From Cocos nucifera (Eukaryota > Streptophyta > Magnoliopsida > Arecales > Arecaceae), in NCBI GenBank assembly GCA_006176705.1, contig QRFJ01001034.1, forward strand, positions 124,001 through 188,000: 64,000 bases of DNA, written 5' to 3'. Position 1 is the stretch's first letter. Every line of letters starts with the position of its first letter. Positions 32,402 through 43,906 of the stretch are shown piece by piece. The notes under the pieces are model-generated. The model did no database searches, was not told where the DNA came from, and worked only from the letters and a program-made list of their open reading frames with translations. Position numbers and translations under genes: made by a program.

Positions 32402-35005
32402 TACTGAAAAACATATAGGATTTCTAGCTCTACTTTTAAAACTTTTTAAAAATTAATTATAATAGAAATAAAAATTAATCTAATTAATTTATAAAATCTA
32501 TAGATCTGATCTCAAACCCTACAATACTAAGATCTAATATGATATATATCTGCATGCAATTAAATCTGAAAATAAGAATAATGAATAGTAAAATATTTTT
32601 ACTATACTATATGTTCAGAATATGTTATCTTGCATGGGTAGATGATCTCTGCAATCAAGTCACCATCGATGTGAACACCAAGTTGATCTAGTCATTGTGA
32701 CATAGCCACACACGCACTTGGCCTCCATGGATGGTCCACATGAGGTCCTGATTCCGATCAGCTCCTCCCAAGTGCTAGCTCAATGAAGAATGCTCCCGAC
32801 GGCTAGATCTGATCGAACAATTTTGATCTCCCTCCATCAAAACTTTGGATGCTCTAGATTAGTAGCAAGGGTAGAAAAGAGGATAAGGAAGCACTCCACA
32901 AAATCTTGTAAAGATCTGATGCTCAAATCTTATGAAATCAAAATAGGAACCCTAGATCATGAACTAGGGCTGCACAACACTCAAACCCTAGTGCCAATCT
33001 TTTCTCCCTCAATTGTTCCTCTCAGATTTTTTTTTAAAATTTTTTTTAGGCTATGGAAGGGTTCATGCACTAGAGGAGAGGAGTCTTAAAAAAAATTCTC
33101 ACCCAAAATTTTTTTTGGGAATTTTATAGAGGCTGCACGAGTCAAGGTAACATGTGGAAGAGTTGCGATGAAGTGGTTTGCTATTTGAATTCAAATCCCA
33201 TTTGAATTCAAATTGCAGCTAGATCAAGCCCATCCATTTGAGGCGTGAGAAGGGAGGGCACAAGCCTTCTTTTGCATGAAAAATAATTCATGAGAACATC
33301 TTTCTCGTGGAGAAAAAATGGCACAAAGAGGATGAGGTGGCACACGGAAGACTAGATCAAACTAGTCTTAAAATCTCTCATCCAATTGAACCAACCCAAT
33401 TCAAATTGGTTAGGCCCAATTAAACTAGATTAAACCCAACTAATTTAGACTCAATTAAGCTTAGTTAAATTCTAATCAAATAAAAAATTAATTAAGTCTA
33501 ATTCTTGATCAAATTAGGGATCAAACTTTTTCTGCGATTAGGTCATCACATAACCTAATCGGATCAAACCCAACTAAATCCAATTCAATTGGACTTGATC
33601 CAAAAATAATTACTCAATCAAATTGAGTTAATTAGTAATCAAATCACTAATTAAATCTCTCATAAATATAGAGTTTAAGTCTAGTGGGTATCTGGACAAT
33701 AGAGTCTCATCAAAATGAAACTCCTGATCGAAGAGTTGCAAACCAATGGAACTCTTGATCTCGGTGTTCGAAATGAGTGAAACTTATGATCATAGAGTCT
33801 AGAATCTTGATTACAAAGTTTCAAATAAGTAGGACTTAAAGTCCCAGAGCAGCAAGACTCTTGGTCAAAGAGTCCTAGTCCAGTGGGATTGTTGACCATA
33901 GAGTCCCGATCCATTAGGACTCTTGATCATAGAGTTTCGATCTATTTTGACTCTTGATCATAGAGTTTCAGATAATTAGGACTCAGAGTTCTAATGCAGT
34001 AAGACTCTTGATCGAAGAGTTTCAGTCCAGTGGAACTCTTGACCATAGAGTCTCAGTCCAGTGGAACTCTTCACCAGCCATTAGATCAGGTAGTAACCTC
34101 TAGTGTGTGTGACCCCGCAGATTCGAACCTAAGCCGGTAGTACAGGAACCACTTCCTGTACTAATCAAAGTGACCATCTAGCAATGGTACTCGATGTTCG
34201 GATAGGTCGAATAGTTGCAATCACAATATTTAGAATCCATGTGAATATGGTTACCACATAATTCATCCCTTTGACCTCTGTATATCCGATGACTCAGTTT
34301 TACTGTCAACCCTGATAAGTACATCCAAATCGTGTTTCAAAGTAATTAATCCTATGACCACTCACTAAGACTATCCTAGCTAAGGATTTGCTAAATTGAA
34401 ACATAATTGAACATAGCTCCTGAAATCAGGAGTGATCAATCCCATTTTGATACATTCACCAACTCCTTAAGTACTTGATTGTATTCAAAAACCTTCCATC
34501 ACTAAATTAGAAATTTAGATAGTCCGACACCAAAGCACAGTGAGTTACTTAAAAGTCATCATGGTGATCTCAGATTGGAGGAACATTTATACCCATATTC
34601 CATCAAAGCAAATCTTGATAGTAGAAAAGCTCCGAAGTTGGTCACGTTCAGTACAGATGTACCCCTACATCTCATCTGCATGCCATACCAGTGGATCCAT
34701 ACTTCTTGATTAAGAGGATAATTAATCCATATGGTACACAATGACCTATACTCAATAAATATTATCATTCTTGGTAATGATGTATCATTTGGTCACGAAC
34801 AGGTTTAAGGACTAAATGACAAATCCTCCTTTGATGAGTCTAAATAGTCCTAAGGACTTCATCACCGAAGAGTTCATTATAGAAAAATGCACAAGAGTGA
34901 TAAAATACTAAAATAATAATTTTATTTATTAAAATTTAAGTATAAATTATATTTAGCTCAACGATCTACAACCTAGATGATTGACTTTAAGATACATTTT
35001 CAATA
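32402..35005 (-). repeat. Angela-like copia solo LTR
   Basis: A 2.6-kb unit with a perfect CCACC duplication at 32397-32401 and 35006-35010. Removing it rejoins the RT frame of the host copia (…QLV + DLQKGARPIG…). On the minus strand it starts TATTGAAAATGTATC, close to the TGTTGGAAATATGCCC start of Angela-type LTRs, and ends TTTTTCAGTA. Inside, a stretch such as gcggggtcacacacactaga recalls the Angela LTR. A 31-33-bp repeat built on gactcttgatcatagagtc fills about 33690-34080. There is no primer site, gag or pol, so I call it a solo LTR. Lineage is inferred from memory of LTR wording. Confidence 0.65.
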
Positions 35006-35010
35006 CCACC

Positions 35011-36310
35011 AGCTGTCATGTCTGATTCTTTTTAAGTGATTCCATCACCTTTATCATGGCTTGCATCCATGAATCGTGATCCTCACTCTTCATAGCCTTT
35101 GCATAGTTCTTGGATCTCCATTAGCAATGATGAGTGTATAGGAGATAACCTCATCAATGCTATATCTGATCGATCTTCTGATAGTATGCTGGGGCTTGTG
35201 CAAAGCCACTCCCACTGGCACATCACTCCTGCTTGAAGTCTGTGGCTGTTCCTGCACCTCCACATGAACAGCTGGCTCTCCATGTTGGTCTCCCATCTAA
35301 GTATCTATTCTCCAACCTAGCTTCACTTTAATAGGAACACTCTTATAAGTAGATGCAGACTGCATGTCATCTGTCTCTGACTGGCCACCACTGTTTACCT
35401 TGATTTTTCTAGTTCCAACTATATTTTTAGATGTCTTCAAGATGCTCTCCTCATCAAAGATAATATTCCTACTGATTATTGATATTTGTGCTTTAGAATT
35501 CCATAGCAGATACCCTTTGACTCCTTGTGGATACCCAATAAAAAACATCCTTTAAGATTTTGGACCAATTTGTTCCTCTCAGTTGCCTCCACATGTGCAT
35601 GGACTAGACAATCGAATATCTTTAGGTGGCCAAGCTTCACCTTCTTTCCACTCTAGATCTTCTCTAGAATGTGTCCGTTCAGCTTATGATGAGAGGACTT
35701 GTTTACAAGAAAATAAGAAAAAATTATGGCATCACCCCAAAAGGACGTTAGAAGTGATGTCTATAGCTTCAAACTTCGTGCCTTCTCGATTAGTATCCAA
35801 TTCATCCTCTCTGCGACACCATTCTACTGGAGAGTCATCTTTATCATGGCATTTGATACCATTTTTCTCATAGTACCTCCTGAACTCTAGGCTTGTATAC
35901 TCTTCTCCATTATTCGACCTCAGACACTTCACCTATCTTTTTGACTCCTCTACCTCAGCTCTCCAAGCTCTGAATCGGGCAAATACCTCTGACTTTTCTC
36001 TGATCAGATAAATCCATACCTTTCTTGAAAAATCATCAATGAAGGTGACAAAGTATCTTGCCCCACCTTTAGCTGATACAGGAGCCAATTCCTACACATC
36101 TGAGTGCACTAAATCCAGCACCCTTTCACTGCGCTTAATACTTTTGGCAAACTTCATCCTATGCTATTTGCCAAAGATGAATGGCTCACATAAATTTGTA
36201 CCCTCCTTCTTTAGGATGAGGATTATCCATCTTCTGCTAAGTTTTGTGAGCCCACGATCACTCATGTGATCCATCCGATAGTGCCACAGTCGATAAAAGA
36301 GCTGCTCCTC
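35011..36310 (-). pseudogene. Integrase and integrase-RT linker of the minus-strand copia
   Basis: Reading leftward from 36310: the HHCC zinc part (LWHYRMDHMSDRGL near 36270, then EPFIFGK) and the integrase core, with catalytic aspartate motif FVTFIDDFSRKVW near 36030. At 35915 the motif is KCLRSNNGEEYTS, where the usual SDNG aspartate is asparagine. Around 35800 the Q-stop-NGVAERMNW stretch keeps the catalytic glutamate, but in another frame. The tail contains GYPQGVKGYLLWNSKAQI, then the linker (35083-35296: GVALHKPQHTIRRSIRY) and the RT start SWMQAMIKVMESLKKNQT. Frameshifts occur near 35830 and 35100. Confidence 0.82.
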
Positions 36311-37528
36311 CTATGCCGCTGCTAGCACCTCTGCACTATCATTCACCACCGAGCCTTCTATTCTATAAAGATTATTGCTCAGTCTTCTACCTCTCATCAC
36401 TACCAAAGCTCTCTTAAAAATCTTTGAGCATCCACTTCCAGTCTGGCTACTAAAAGCATAACCCTGCTCCTCCAAGTAGCCCAAAGAAATCAAATTCTTT
36501 TTTAGCTTTGATACATGCTTGACATTCGATAATGTACGAATGATCACATCATACATCCTCATCCTGATAGAGCCAACTCTAGTTACTTTACATGGATGAT
36601 CATCTCCAAGGCTGATACTTCTACCATTGATTTTTTAGTAGGTAGCAAACCACTTTCGATGAAAAGTATAGTGGCATGAGCATGCTGAATCTAACGTCCA
36701 CATAGCATCATACTCTATGGATCCATCTAATACCACTAGTAGGTCTTCTCCACTACTCATCGAAGCAATATCATCACTGTTGCTATCCTTCCCTTTTTTT
36801 GATCTCAAAAGGGGACAATTTCTCCTCAGATGTCTAGGTTGATGATATTTGTAGCACTCCCATATCTTCTTTTGATCTATCCTTGTATTTCTCTTTTGCC
36901 TTTTCCATTGATCTTTCCTATCTTTCATTCACAGCCAAGATCTCAGACTTAGGATCTTCTTTGCAAATCTTCCTCCTTTGCTCATTTGATTTGAGCACAC
37001 CAACAACCTCTTCATAGTTTAGGATCTTCTTCCCATAAACTAAAGTTGTTATGAGACCATTGTATGAACCTGGGAGAGAACATAGTAGTAGCAATGCTCG
37101 ATCTTCCTCATCGATCTTCACATCCAAACTCATCACCTTAGAACACACCTGATTGGACCTCTGGATATGTGCAATAAGATCTCCACCTTCGAGCATCCTC
37201 AGACTTAAAGCTATTTCTTCAATCATAGCTTACTGGTCATATTCTTCTTCATGTATGTATTCTCTAGTCTCATCTAGAGCTCCTTTACTATGGTCTCTAT
37301 ACAAATCTTGGGCAACATCTGATCGACCAAGCATATTCTGATTATGCTAAAATTAATTTCTTCCAACTCTTTCCAATCCTCAGCACTGATCTTTTCTGAT
37401 CTTTCTCTTACCAAGATCTTATAGATCCTTTACTAAATCAATAAATTCTTTATCCTTTGCTGCCATAAGGTAAAGTTTTCTTTATCATCGAACTTCTCAA
37501 AATCCACCTTGAGTCTACTTGATCCCAT
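36311..37528 (-). pseudogene. Gag and protease of the minus-strand copia
   Basis: The start ATG at 37528 (MGSSRLKVDFEKFD) is preserved here, whereas the plus-strand copy has ATA at the same place. UBN2-type gag runs to about 36920 (MIEEIALSLRMLEGGDLIAH, DEEDRALLLLCSLPGSYN, YEEVVGVLKSNEQRRKI). The zinc knuckle at about 36845 reads CYKYHQPRHLRRNC, with the second cysteine lost. The protease site follows as WTLDSACSCHYTF (36665-36710), where SGC is replaced by SAC in both copies of the family. 36311-36562 continues into the pre-integrase region (KKNLISLGYLEEQGYAF, LSNNLYRIEGSVV). Confidence 0.83.
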
Positions 37529-37779
37529 GACTACAATCAAGTCAAGAACAAAACCCTAACATAATTTTACGATCACACACAAGCAATACTACCCTTCAAC
37601 GAAGATCTATTGGTCTTAGATCCTCCTAACCTTCTATATCACCTTTCCTTCATGAACCAACTCTCCACCTCAGTCTAGAGATAACCACGAGGAAAATAAG
37701 AAGATTTTAGGATAAAACTTGGTGCAACAGATCCTAGATATAGAAACTCTAGGTGTCTTCCTTCCTTCCATGCAATACT

Positions 37780-37791
37780 ACTCTGATACCA
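37780..37791 (-). other. Primer binding site of the minus-strand copia
   Basis: Minus strand TGGTATCAGAGT, two bases inside the LTR edge at 37794. The 250 bp between it and the gag ATG is leader without other features. Confidence 0.85.
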
Positions 37792-37793
37792 AT

Positions 37794-38362
37794 TATTGAA
37801 AAAATAAGATCTCCTCACATGAATCAGCGTGGGCACTGGTGATCAGCTAGTAATAAGAAATAAACTTCTCTTAGAGATTTACGTGGAAGCATGATCAATG
37901 GATTCAAGGAATAGAGAAGAAGAAGAAGAAGAAGAAGAAGAGTTTTTTTATGAGAAAAGAGTTTTATTCAGTGTAATTTCAGCATGTTACAATCCTTGAC
38001 CTATTTTCAGTATAAATACTTTACAAAAGGGTCAAGCTCCAAGCTCATAGAAAAACTTTTCTAAATCTAAATAATCCACATACATAAAACTAATCCCACG
38101 ATACTGAGCCGATCCAATTGTATACCATGCCAGCAAACCTAGAAATATTGCTTTCTATCTAAATTTTCTTTGAGATATAGCCGACCTAGTTTGAGATTGA
38201 GCCAGTCCAGTTCCCACCTTAGCTGACCTAGTCTCAAGATGAGGTGGCTAAGTTTTTGTACCATACTTATCTAGGCTGATCTCTTCTCTAGCTTGCTCCC
38301 ATCTTTTCATGATCTTTCTTCTCACGTTCCCAAGACTTCGGAGTGCCACTTCTGAGCTCACA
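37794..38362 (-). repeat. 5' LTR of the minus-strand copia
   Basis: 569 bp homologous to 26563-27153, ending on the plus strand in GAGCTCACA before the AGGCG duplication. It carries a (gaa)n run at 37916-37941, slightly longer than in the partner. Confidence 0.88.
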
Positions 38363-39052
38363 AGGCGTGCTTCTAAAAACTAAACTCCTAAAGGTTGACC
38401 TCTTGAAGGCCGACCTTCAGAAGCTGACCTCCTAAAAGCTGACCTTCTGAAGGCCGAACTTGCTTTTCAGTGAGTCAACACCCATAAAGATCCTAGTTAC
38501 ACGAGAGGTATCAACCTGGGCTGAAGACAACGATGGCTAAGTAGTGGAGGATAACTTTTTAGGACCTCCAAAGGCCGAACTTACTTTTTAGCAAGTCAAC
38601 GCTCTTAAAAATCTTAGTCACCCGAGAGATGGAGGTTCACCTATATAGACCTTCGGAGGGATAACCATCAAGGACCCTCAATCTATCAACTTTGATAACT
38701 AACTCCAAAAGAGTAATCTACAAAACTTCTTAACTTCAGTAACTAAGCAGGAGGGGATAACCTCTTAGGAACTCTGAAGGCTGAACTTGCTTTTCAATAA
38801 GTCAATGCCCATGAAGATCTTAGTTGTGCAAGAGGTATTAACCTAAGTTGAACACCTTGATGGTTAAGCAGTAGGGAATAACTTCTTAGGACCCTTAAAG
38901 GCCAAACTTATTTTTCAGCAAGTCAATACCCTTGAAGACCTTAGTCACCCAAGAGGCGGTGGTTAACCTATGCAGACCTCTGGAGAGATAACCATCAAGG
39001 ACCCTTAACCTATTAGCTTTGATAACTAACTCCAGAAGAGTAATTTACAAAT
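38363..39052 (+). repeat. Gypsy-3 internal repeats, first part
   Basis: Short repeats built on gaccttctgaaggccgaac (38390-38460) pass into a longer unit of about 335 bp. For example, gaacttgcttttcag at 38456 recurs as gaacttgcttttcaa at about 38791. No coding sequence. Interrupted at 39053 by the plus-strand copia. Confidence 0.6.
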
Positions 39053-39648
39053 TATGAGCTCAGATGTGACGCTCCCAAGTCTTGAAAATATGGAAAGATA
39101 GGTCATGAAAAGATAGGAGCGAGTTGGAAGAGAAATCAGCCTAAAAAATAAGTTGCAGAAATTTAGCCGGCTCACCCTGACTGGGTCGGCTAAGTTGGGA
39201 ATTGGATCAGCTCAGTCCAGGATTAGGTCGACTATGTCTTAGAAAAAAATATAGATAGAAAGCAGTATCTTTGGAACTACTGGCACGGTACATAACTAGA
39301 TCAGCTCAGTCTCAAACTGAGCCGATCCAGTCATAGGTTAGCTGGCTTAATGTCGTAGGATTACTTTTGTGTACATAGGTTGTTTAAGTTTGGAAGAGTT
39401 TTTCTATGAGCTTGGAGCTTGACCCTTTTATAAAGTATTTATACTGAAAATAAGTCAAGGATTGTAAGATGCTAAAAATAAAAAAATAAAAGCTCTTTTC
39501 TTTCAAAAAACTCTTATGCTCCTTTTCTCACTTTCTTCTCTTGAATCTATTGATTTTGCTTCCGCATTGATTCTAGAAGTTTATTTCTTATTGCTTGGCT
39601 AATTACCAGTGGCCATGCTGGTCCGAGAGAGGATAGTATTTTTCAACA
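39053..39648 (+). repeat. 5' LTR of the plus-strand copia
   Basis: 596 bp, TATGAGCTCAGATGTGAC to GTATTTTTCAACA; the first TG is degraded. Single copy of the first 190 bp, unlike the 3' LTR. Confidence 0.86.
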
Positions 39649-39650
39649 TC

Positions 39651-39662
39651 TGGTATCAGAGC
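39651..39662 (+). other. Primer binding site of the plus-strand copia
   Basis: TGGTATCAGAGC, a perfect match to the usual initiator-tRNA-Met primer site, two bases after the LTR. Confidence 0.92.
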
Positions 39663-39915
39663 AGTGTTGCATGGAAGGAAGGAAGATACCTAGGGTTTTT
39701 ACATTCAGAATTTGCTGCACCAGATTTTACCCTATAATCTTTTGGTTTTCTTCATGGTTATCTCTAGATTGAGGTGGAGAGTTGTTGCATGAAGGAAAGA
39801 TGATATAGAAGGTTGCAACAAGGATCTAGGGCCCATAGATCTTCAAAGAAGGATAGTTTTGCTGGTGTGTGATCGAAGAAGGGTGTTAGGGCATTGCACT
39901 TGACTTGATTGTAGT

Positions 39916-40985
39916 CATAGGATCAAATGGATTCAAGATGGATTTTGAGAAGTTCGATGGCAAAGGAAACTTTACCTTATGCTAGCAAAGGATAAAGGAC
40001 TTGTTGGTTTAGCAGAGGATCTACAAGGTCTTGATAAGAGAAAGATCAGAAAAGATTAGTGCTGAGGATTGAAAAGAGTTAGAGAAAATTACTTTTAGTA
40101 TAATCAGAATATGCTTGGTCGATCAGGTGTTGCCTGAGGTTTATATAGAGACCATGGCAAAGGGGCTCTGTACGTGATTGGAGAACTCATATATGGGAAA
40201 GAACATGACCAACAAGCTATGGTTGAAGAAATAGTTGTACAGTCTGAGAATGCCCAAAGGTGGAGATCTTGTTGCACATATTCAAAGGTTCAATTAGGTA
40301 TGTTCTAAGATAATGAGTTTGGATGTGAAGATCGATGAGAAAGATCGGGCGTTGCTGTTACTTAGTTTATAGGAAGGAGATCCTAAACTATGAAGAAGTT
40401 GTTAGGGTGCTCAGATCAAATGAGTAGAGAGAAAAGATCTGCAAGGAAGATTCTAAGTTTGAGATATTAGCTGTGAATGAAAGATAGAAAAAATCAAAGA
40501 AGAAGGCAAGAAAAAAATCTAAGGGTAGATCAAAGTTTCAAGATCAAAAGAAGATATTGAAATGCTACAAATGTCATCAGCCTAGACACCTGAGGAGAGA
40601 TTATATTCTTTGAAAATCAAAAAAAAAAAGGCCAGCAAGAGTGATGATATAGCTTCGATGAGCAGTGGAGAAGACCTGCTAGTTGCATCAGATGGGTCCA
40701 CAGAGTATGATACTATATGGTTATTGGATTCAGCATGCTCACAGCACTATACTTTTCAATGAAAGTTATTTGCTACCTACCAAAAGATCGATGGTGGAAG
40801 TGTTAGCCTTAGAGATGATCACCCATATAGAGTAGTTGGAGTTGGCTCAATCAGGGTGAGGATGTGTGATGGATAATTTGTATATAATCAAATGTCAGGC
40901 ATGTACTAGAGTTGAAAAAAATCTGATTTCTTTGGGCTAATTAGAAGAGCAAGATTATGCTTTTAATAGCCAGGCTGGGAGTGGA
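39916..40985 (+). pseudogene. Gag and protease of the plus-strand copia, start codon lost
   Basis: The codon matching the ATG of the sister copy is ATA here (39916), followed by GSNGFKMDFEKFDGKGNFT. Several stops come early (after NFTL, then every 20-60 codons). The zinc knuckle at about 40561-40605 reads CYKCHQPRHLRRDY, with the final cysteine changed to tyrosine. The protease site is WLLDSACSQHYTF (about 40720-40760). The region ends at SLGDDHPY-like sequence and a frameshift near 40870. Confidence 0.82.
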
Positions 40986-40988
40986 TGC

Positions 40989-42130
40989 TTGAAGATTTCC
41001 AAGAAAGCTTTGATGGTGATGAGAAGTAAAAGACTGAGTAATAATCTTTATAGAATGAAAGGCTCAGTGGTGAATGATAGTATAGAAATGCTAGCAGTGG
41101 CACAGGAGGAGCAACTTCTATATCAATTATGGCACTATCGGATGGATCGTATGAGTGATCGAGGGCTCATTGATCTCAGCAGAAGAGGGATGATCCCAGT
41201 CCTGAAAAAGGAGGGCATAGTTTTATGTGAGCCATGCATCTTTGGCAAACAACATAGAGTAAAGTTTGCCAACAGTACCAAGCGTAATGAAGGAGTGCTG
41301 CATTTGGTGCAGTCGAATGTGCGGGGACTGGCTCCTATATCAGTTAGAGATAGGGCAAGGTATTTTATCACTTTCATTGATGATTTCTTAAGGAAGGTGT
41401 GGGTTTATCTGATTAGAGAAAAAATAGAGATGTTTGCTCGGTTCAAAGCCTAGAGTGCTGAGGTAGAAAAGGAGTCAAGGAGATAGGTGAAGTGTCTGAG
41501 ATCGAATAATGGAGGAGAGTATACTAGCCTGGAGTTCAAGAGGTATTATGAGAAAAATGGTATCAAATTTTATTATATGATAAAGATGACTTTCTAGTAG
41601 AATGGTATTATGAAGAGGATGAACTGGACACTGATCGAGAAGGCACAGAGTTTGAGGCTGCGGACATCACTTTCAAAATTTTTTTGGGATGATGCTTTAA
41701 TTTTTCTTGTTTTCTTATTAACAGGTTCCCCTCACTGCAAGCTGAATGGAGACATTTTAGAGAAAGTCTGGAATGAAAAGAAGGTAGAGCTTGGACATCA
41801 AAAGGTCTTCGATTGCCCGACCTATGCACATGTGGAGGCAATCGAGAGGAGGAAGTTAGATCCAAAATCTTAAAAGATGATATTCATAAGGTATCCATAA
41901 GAAGTCAAAGGATACCTGCTATGGGATTCTCAAGCACAAAAGGCAGTGATTAGTAGGGATGTCATTTTTGATGAGAAGAGCATCTTGAGAGGTCTTGGAG
42001 TATATGAGGAACTAGAGAAATGAAGGTGAACAATGGTGGCTAGTCAAGAATTGATGGCATGCAAGTTACATCCACTTACAGAAATGTTCTTGTTGAGGTG
42101 GAGCTGGGTAGGAGAGTACTGACTCAGATT
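40989..42130 (+). pseudogene. Integrase of the plus-strand copia, two catalytic residues lost
   Basis: An open stretch of 154 codons (40989-41453) contains the pre-integrase zinc domain (LWHYRMDRMSDRGLIDLS, LCEPCIFGKQHRVKF) and the first catalytic aspartate in ITFIDDFLRKVWVYL. At about 41495 the second reads CLRSNNGGEYTS, with D changed to N. Near 41612 the glutamate position reads MKRMNWTLIEKA instead of AERMN, E to K. With two of three DDE residues missing the enzyme would be inactive even without the stops. The C-terminal part (VFDCPTYAHVEAIERRKL) follows. Confidence 0.84.
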
Positions 42131-43890
42131 GAAAATCAGCATGAAAAATCAGCTATTTGTTAGATGTGCAGAGCAGCCACAGATGTCAGGCAGGACCAAT
42201 ATGCTAGTGGGAGTGGCTTTGCACAAGCCCCAGCATACTATTAGAAGATCGATCAGATATGACATTGATGAGGTTATCTTCTATGCACTCATCACTGCTA
42301 ATGAAGATCTAGAGAACTATGTAGAGGACATGGAGAGTGAGGATCATGATTCATGGATTCAAATCATGATGGAGGAGATGGAATCACTGAAGAAAAATCA
42401 GACATGATAGCTGGTGGGTCTTCTAGAAGGTGCTCAACCTATTAGCTCAAAGTGGATGTTCACAAAGGCGGCACCTTCAGAACAAGATGGAGTCAGATTT
42501 AAGGCAATATTGGTAGCAAAGGGATATTCACAAAGAAAAAAAATTAATTACACAAAAGTTTTCTCTTCTATGGTGCATCATACATCTATTCGAATTTTGG
42601 TGTAACATGGAGTTGGACCAGAAGGACGTGAAGATGGCCTTCCTTCATGAAACTTTGGAGGAAAGGATCTACATGAAGCAGCCAGATGATTTTATGGAGA
42701 TTGGATAGAAGAAGGTGTATTTACTTAGGAGGTCACTCTATGGTTTGAAATAGTTTTCTCATTAGTGGTATCATAGATTTGATGTATTTATTTTGAGTCT
42801 AAAATTTATCAGATATGAAGATGATTGCTGTGTCTACGTTAGGGATGTAGATGAGAAGGATGCCCCATACTTGCTATTTTATGTAGATGATATGCTCATA
42901 GCTAGTAGAAGCATAGAGGCTATGAAAGGGTTGAAAAGGGCATTATCAGCTGAATTTGAGATGAAGGATCTGAGTCTAGCAAAGAAAATTCTTGAAATGA
43001 AGATTTATAGAGATTGGTATAAAGGAGTGCTCCATTTGTCATAAGAAGATTATGTCCAGAAAGTTTTAGCGAGGTTTTGGATAGGGAAGGCCAAACCTAC
43101 AGAGACACCATTGCTGAGTCACATATCTCTCTCCAAATATCAAAGCCTCCGGTTAGAAGAAGAGAGAGAGTATATGAATAAAGTTTCTTATGTGAATGCT
43201 GTAGGTAGTGTGATGTATACTATGGTGTACTGTAGACTAGATATAACACATGTAGTGAGCATGGTTAGTAGATACATAGCTAATCCTGAGAAGGAATACT
43301 GGAAAGCATTGAAATGGATATTGAGACATCTGCTTGGAACAAGGGATTATAGTTTGGTATTTGGTGGGCAGCCTAGAGGATTTGAAGATAGAGATTCGGA
43401 TCCTCTGGAAGGATTTGTAGATGTGAATTATGCAGGTGATCTGAATATAAGGAGGTCTACTACTGGATACCTCTTCTACATGTTTGGTGGATTGGTTATC
43501 TTGGAGATCAATCCTTCAACTAATCACGGCCTTATCTACCATAAATGCTGAGTATATTAGGATAACAGAGGCTACAAAGGAAGCTCTTTAGCTTAAAAGA
43601 CTAATTATTAAGATGGGGGTGAATCAGGACAAGGTTATACTGCATAGTGATAGTTAGAGTGCTCTGCTACTTTTACAGGACCTAGTCTATCATGTACGCA
43701 CAAAGCATATAGACATGAGGTACTATAAAATTAGAGAGCTGATAGAGGAAGGTAAAGTTGAATTGATGAAGATCCATACAAAGGAGAATCAGTCTGATGC
43801 ACTCACGAAGATACTCCCTAGAGATAGCTTTCAGACATGTGTGGCACGGTTAGGTTTGCAAGAAAAAGATGAGTTCACAAGAACTTGAAA
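42131..43890 (+). pseudogene. RT and RNase H of the plus-strand copia
   Basis: Three long open pieces in one frame or its neighbour: 42129-42407 (linker and RT start, VALHKPQHTIRRSIRY, MEEMESLKKNQT), 42414-42605 (GAQPISSKWMFTKA), and 42793-43044 with an intact YVDD at 42880-42891 (YLLFYVDDMLIASRS). RNase H runs from 43111 to about 43860 (EGFVDVNYAGDLNIRRSTTG, then TKHIDMRYYKIRELI and SDALTKILPRDSF). Stops at 42406, 42603, about 42708, 42750 and 43041 break it. The sister copy has YVNN, so this one kept the better RT site. Confidence 0.86.
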
Positions 43891-43906
43891 GGACCAACGT
43901 GGAGAA

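Larger units (their letters stand above)
26563..38362 (-). mobile_element. Minus-strand Ty1/copia element (Tork-like) with two nested inserts
   Basis: LTRs at 26563-27153 and 37794-38362 are bracketed by a perfect AGGCG duplication (26558-26562 and 38363-38367). Read on the minus strand the order is 5' LTR (right), primer site, gag, protease, integrase, RT, RNase H, polypurine tract, 3' LTR (left). Removing the LARD-like element and the Angela-like solo LTR with their duplications leaves about 5.45 kb, close to the 5.62 kb of the plus-strand copy at 39053-44675, which is clearly the same family. I call the lineage Tork-like from the protein style, with moderate confidence. Confidence 0.9.
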
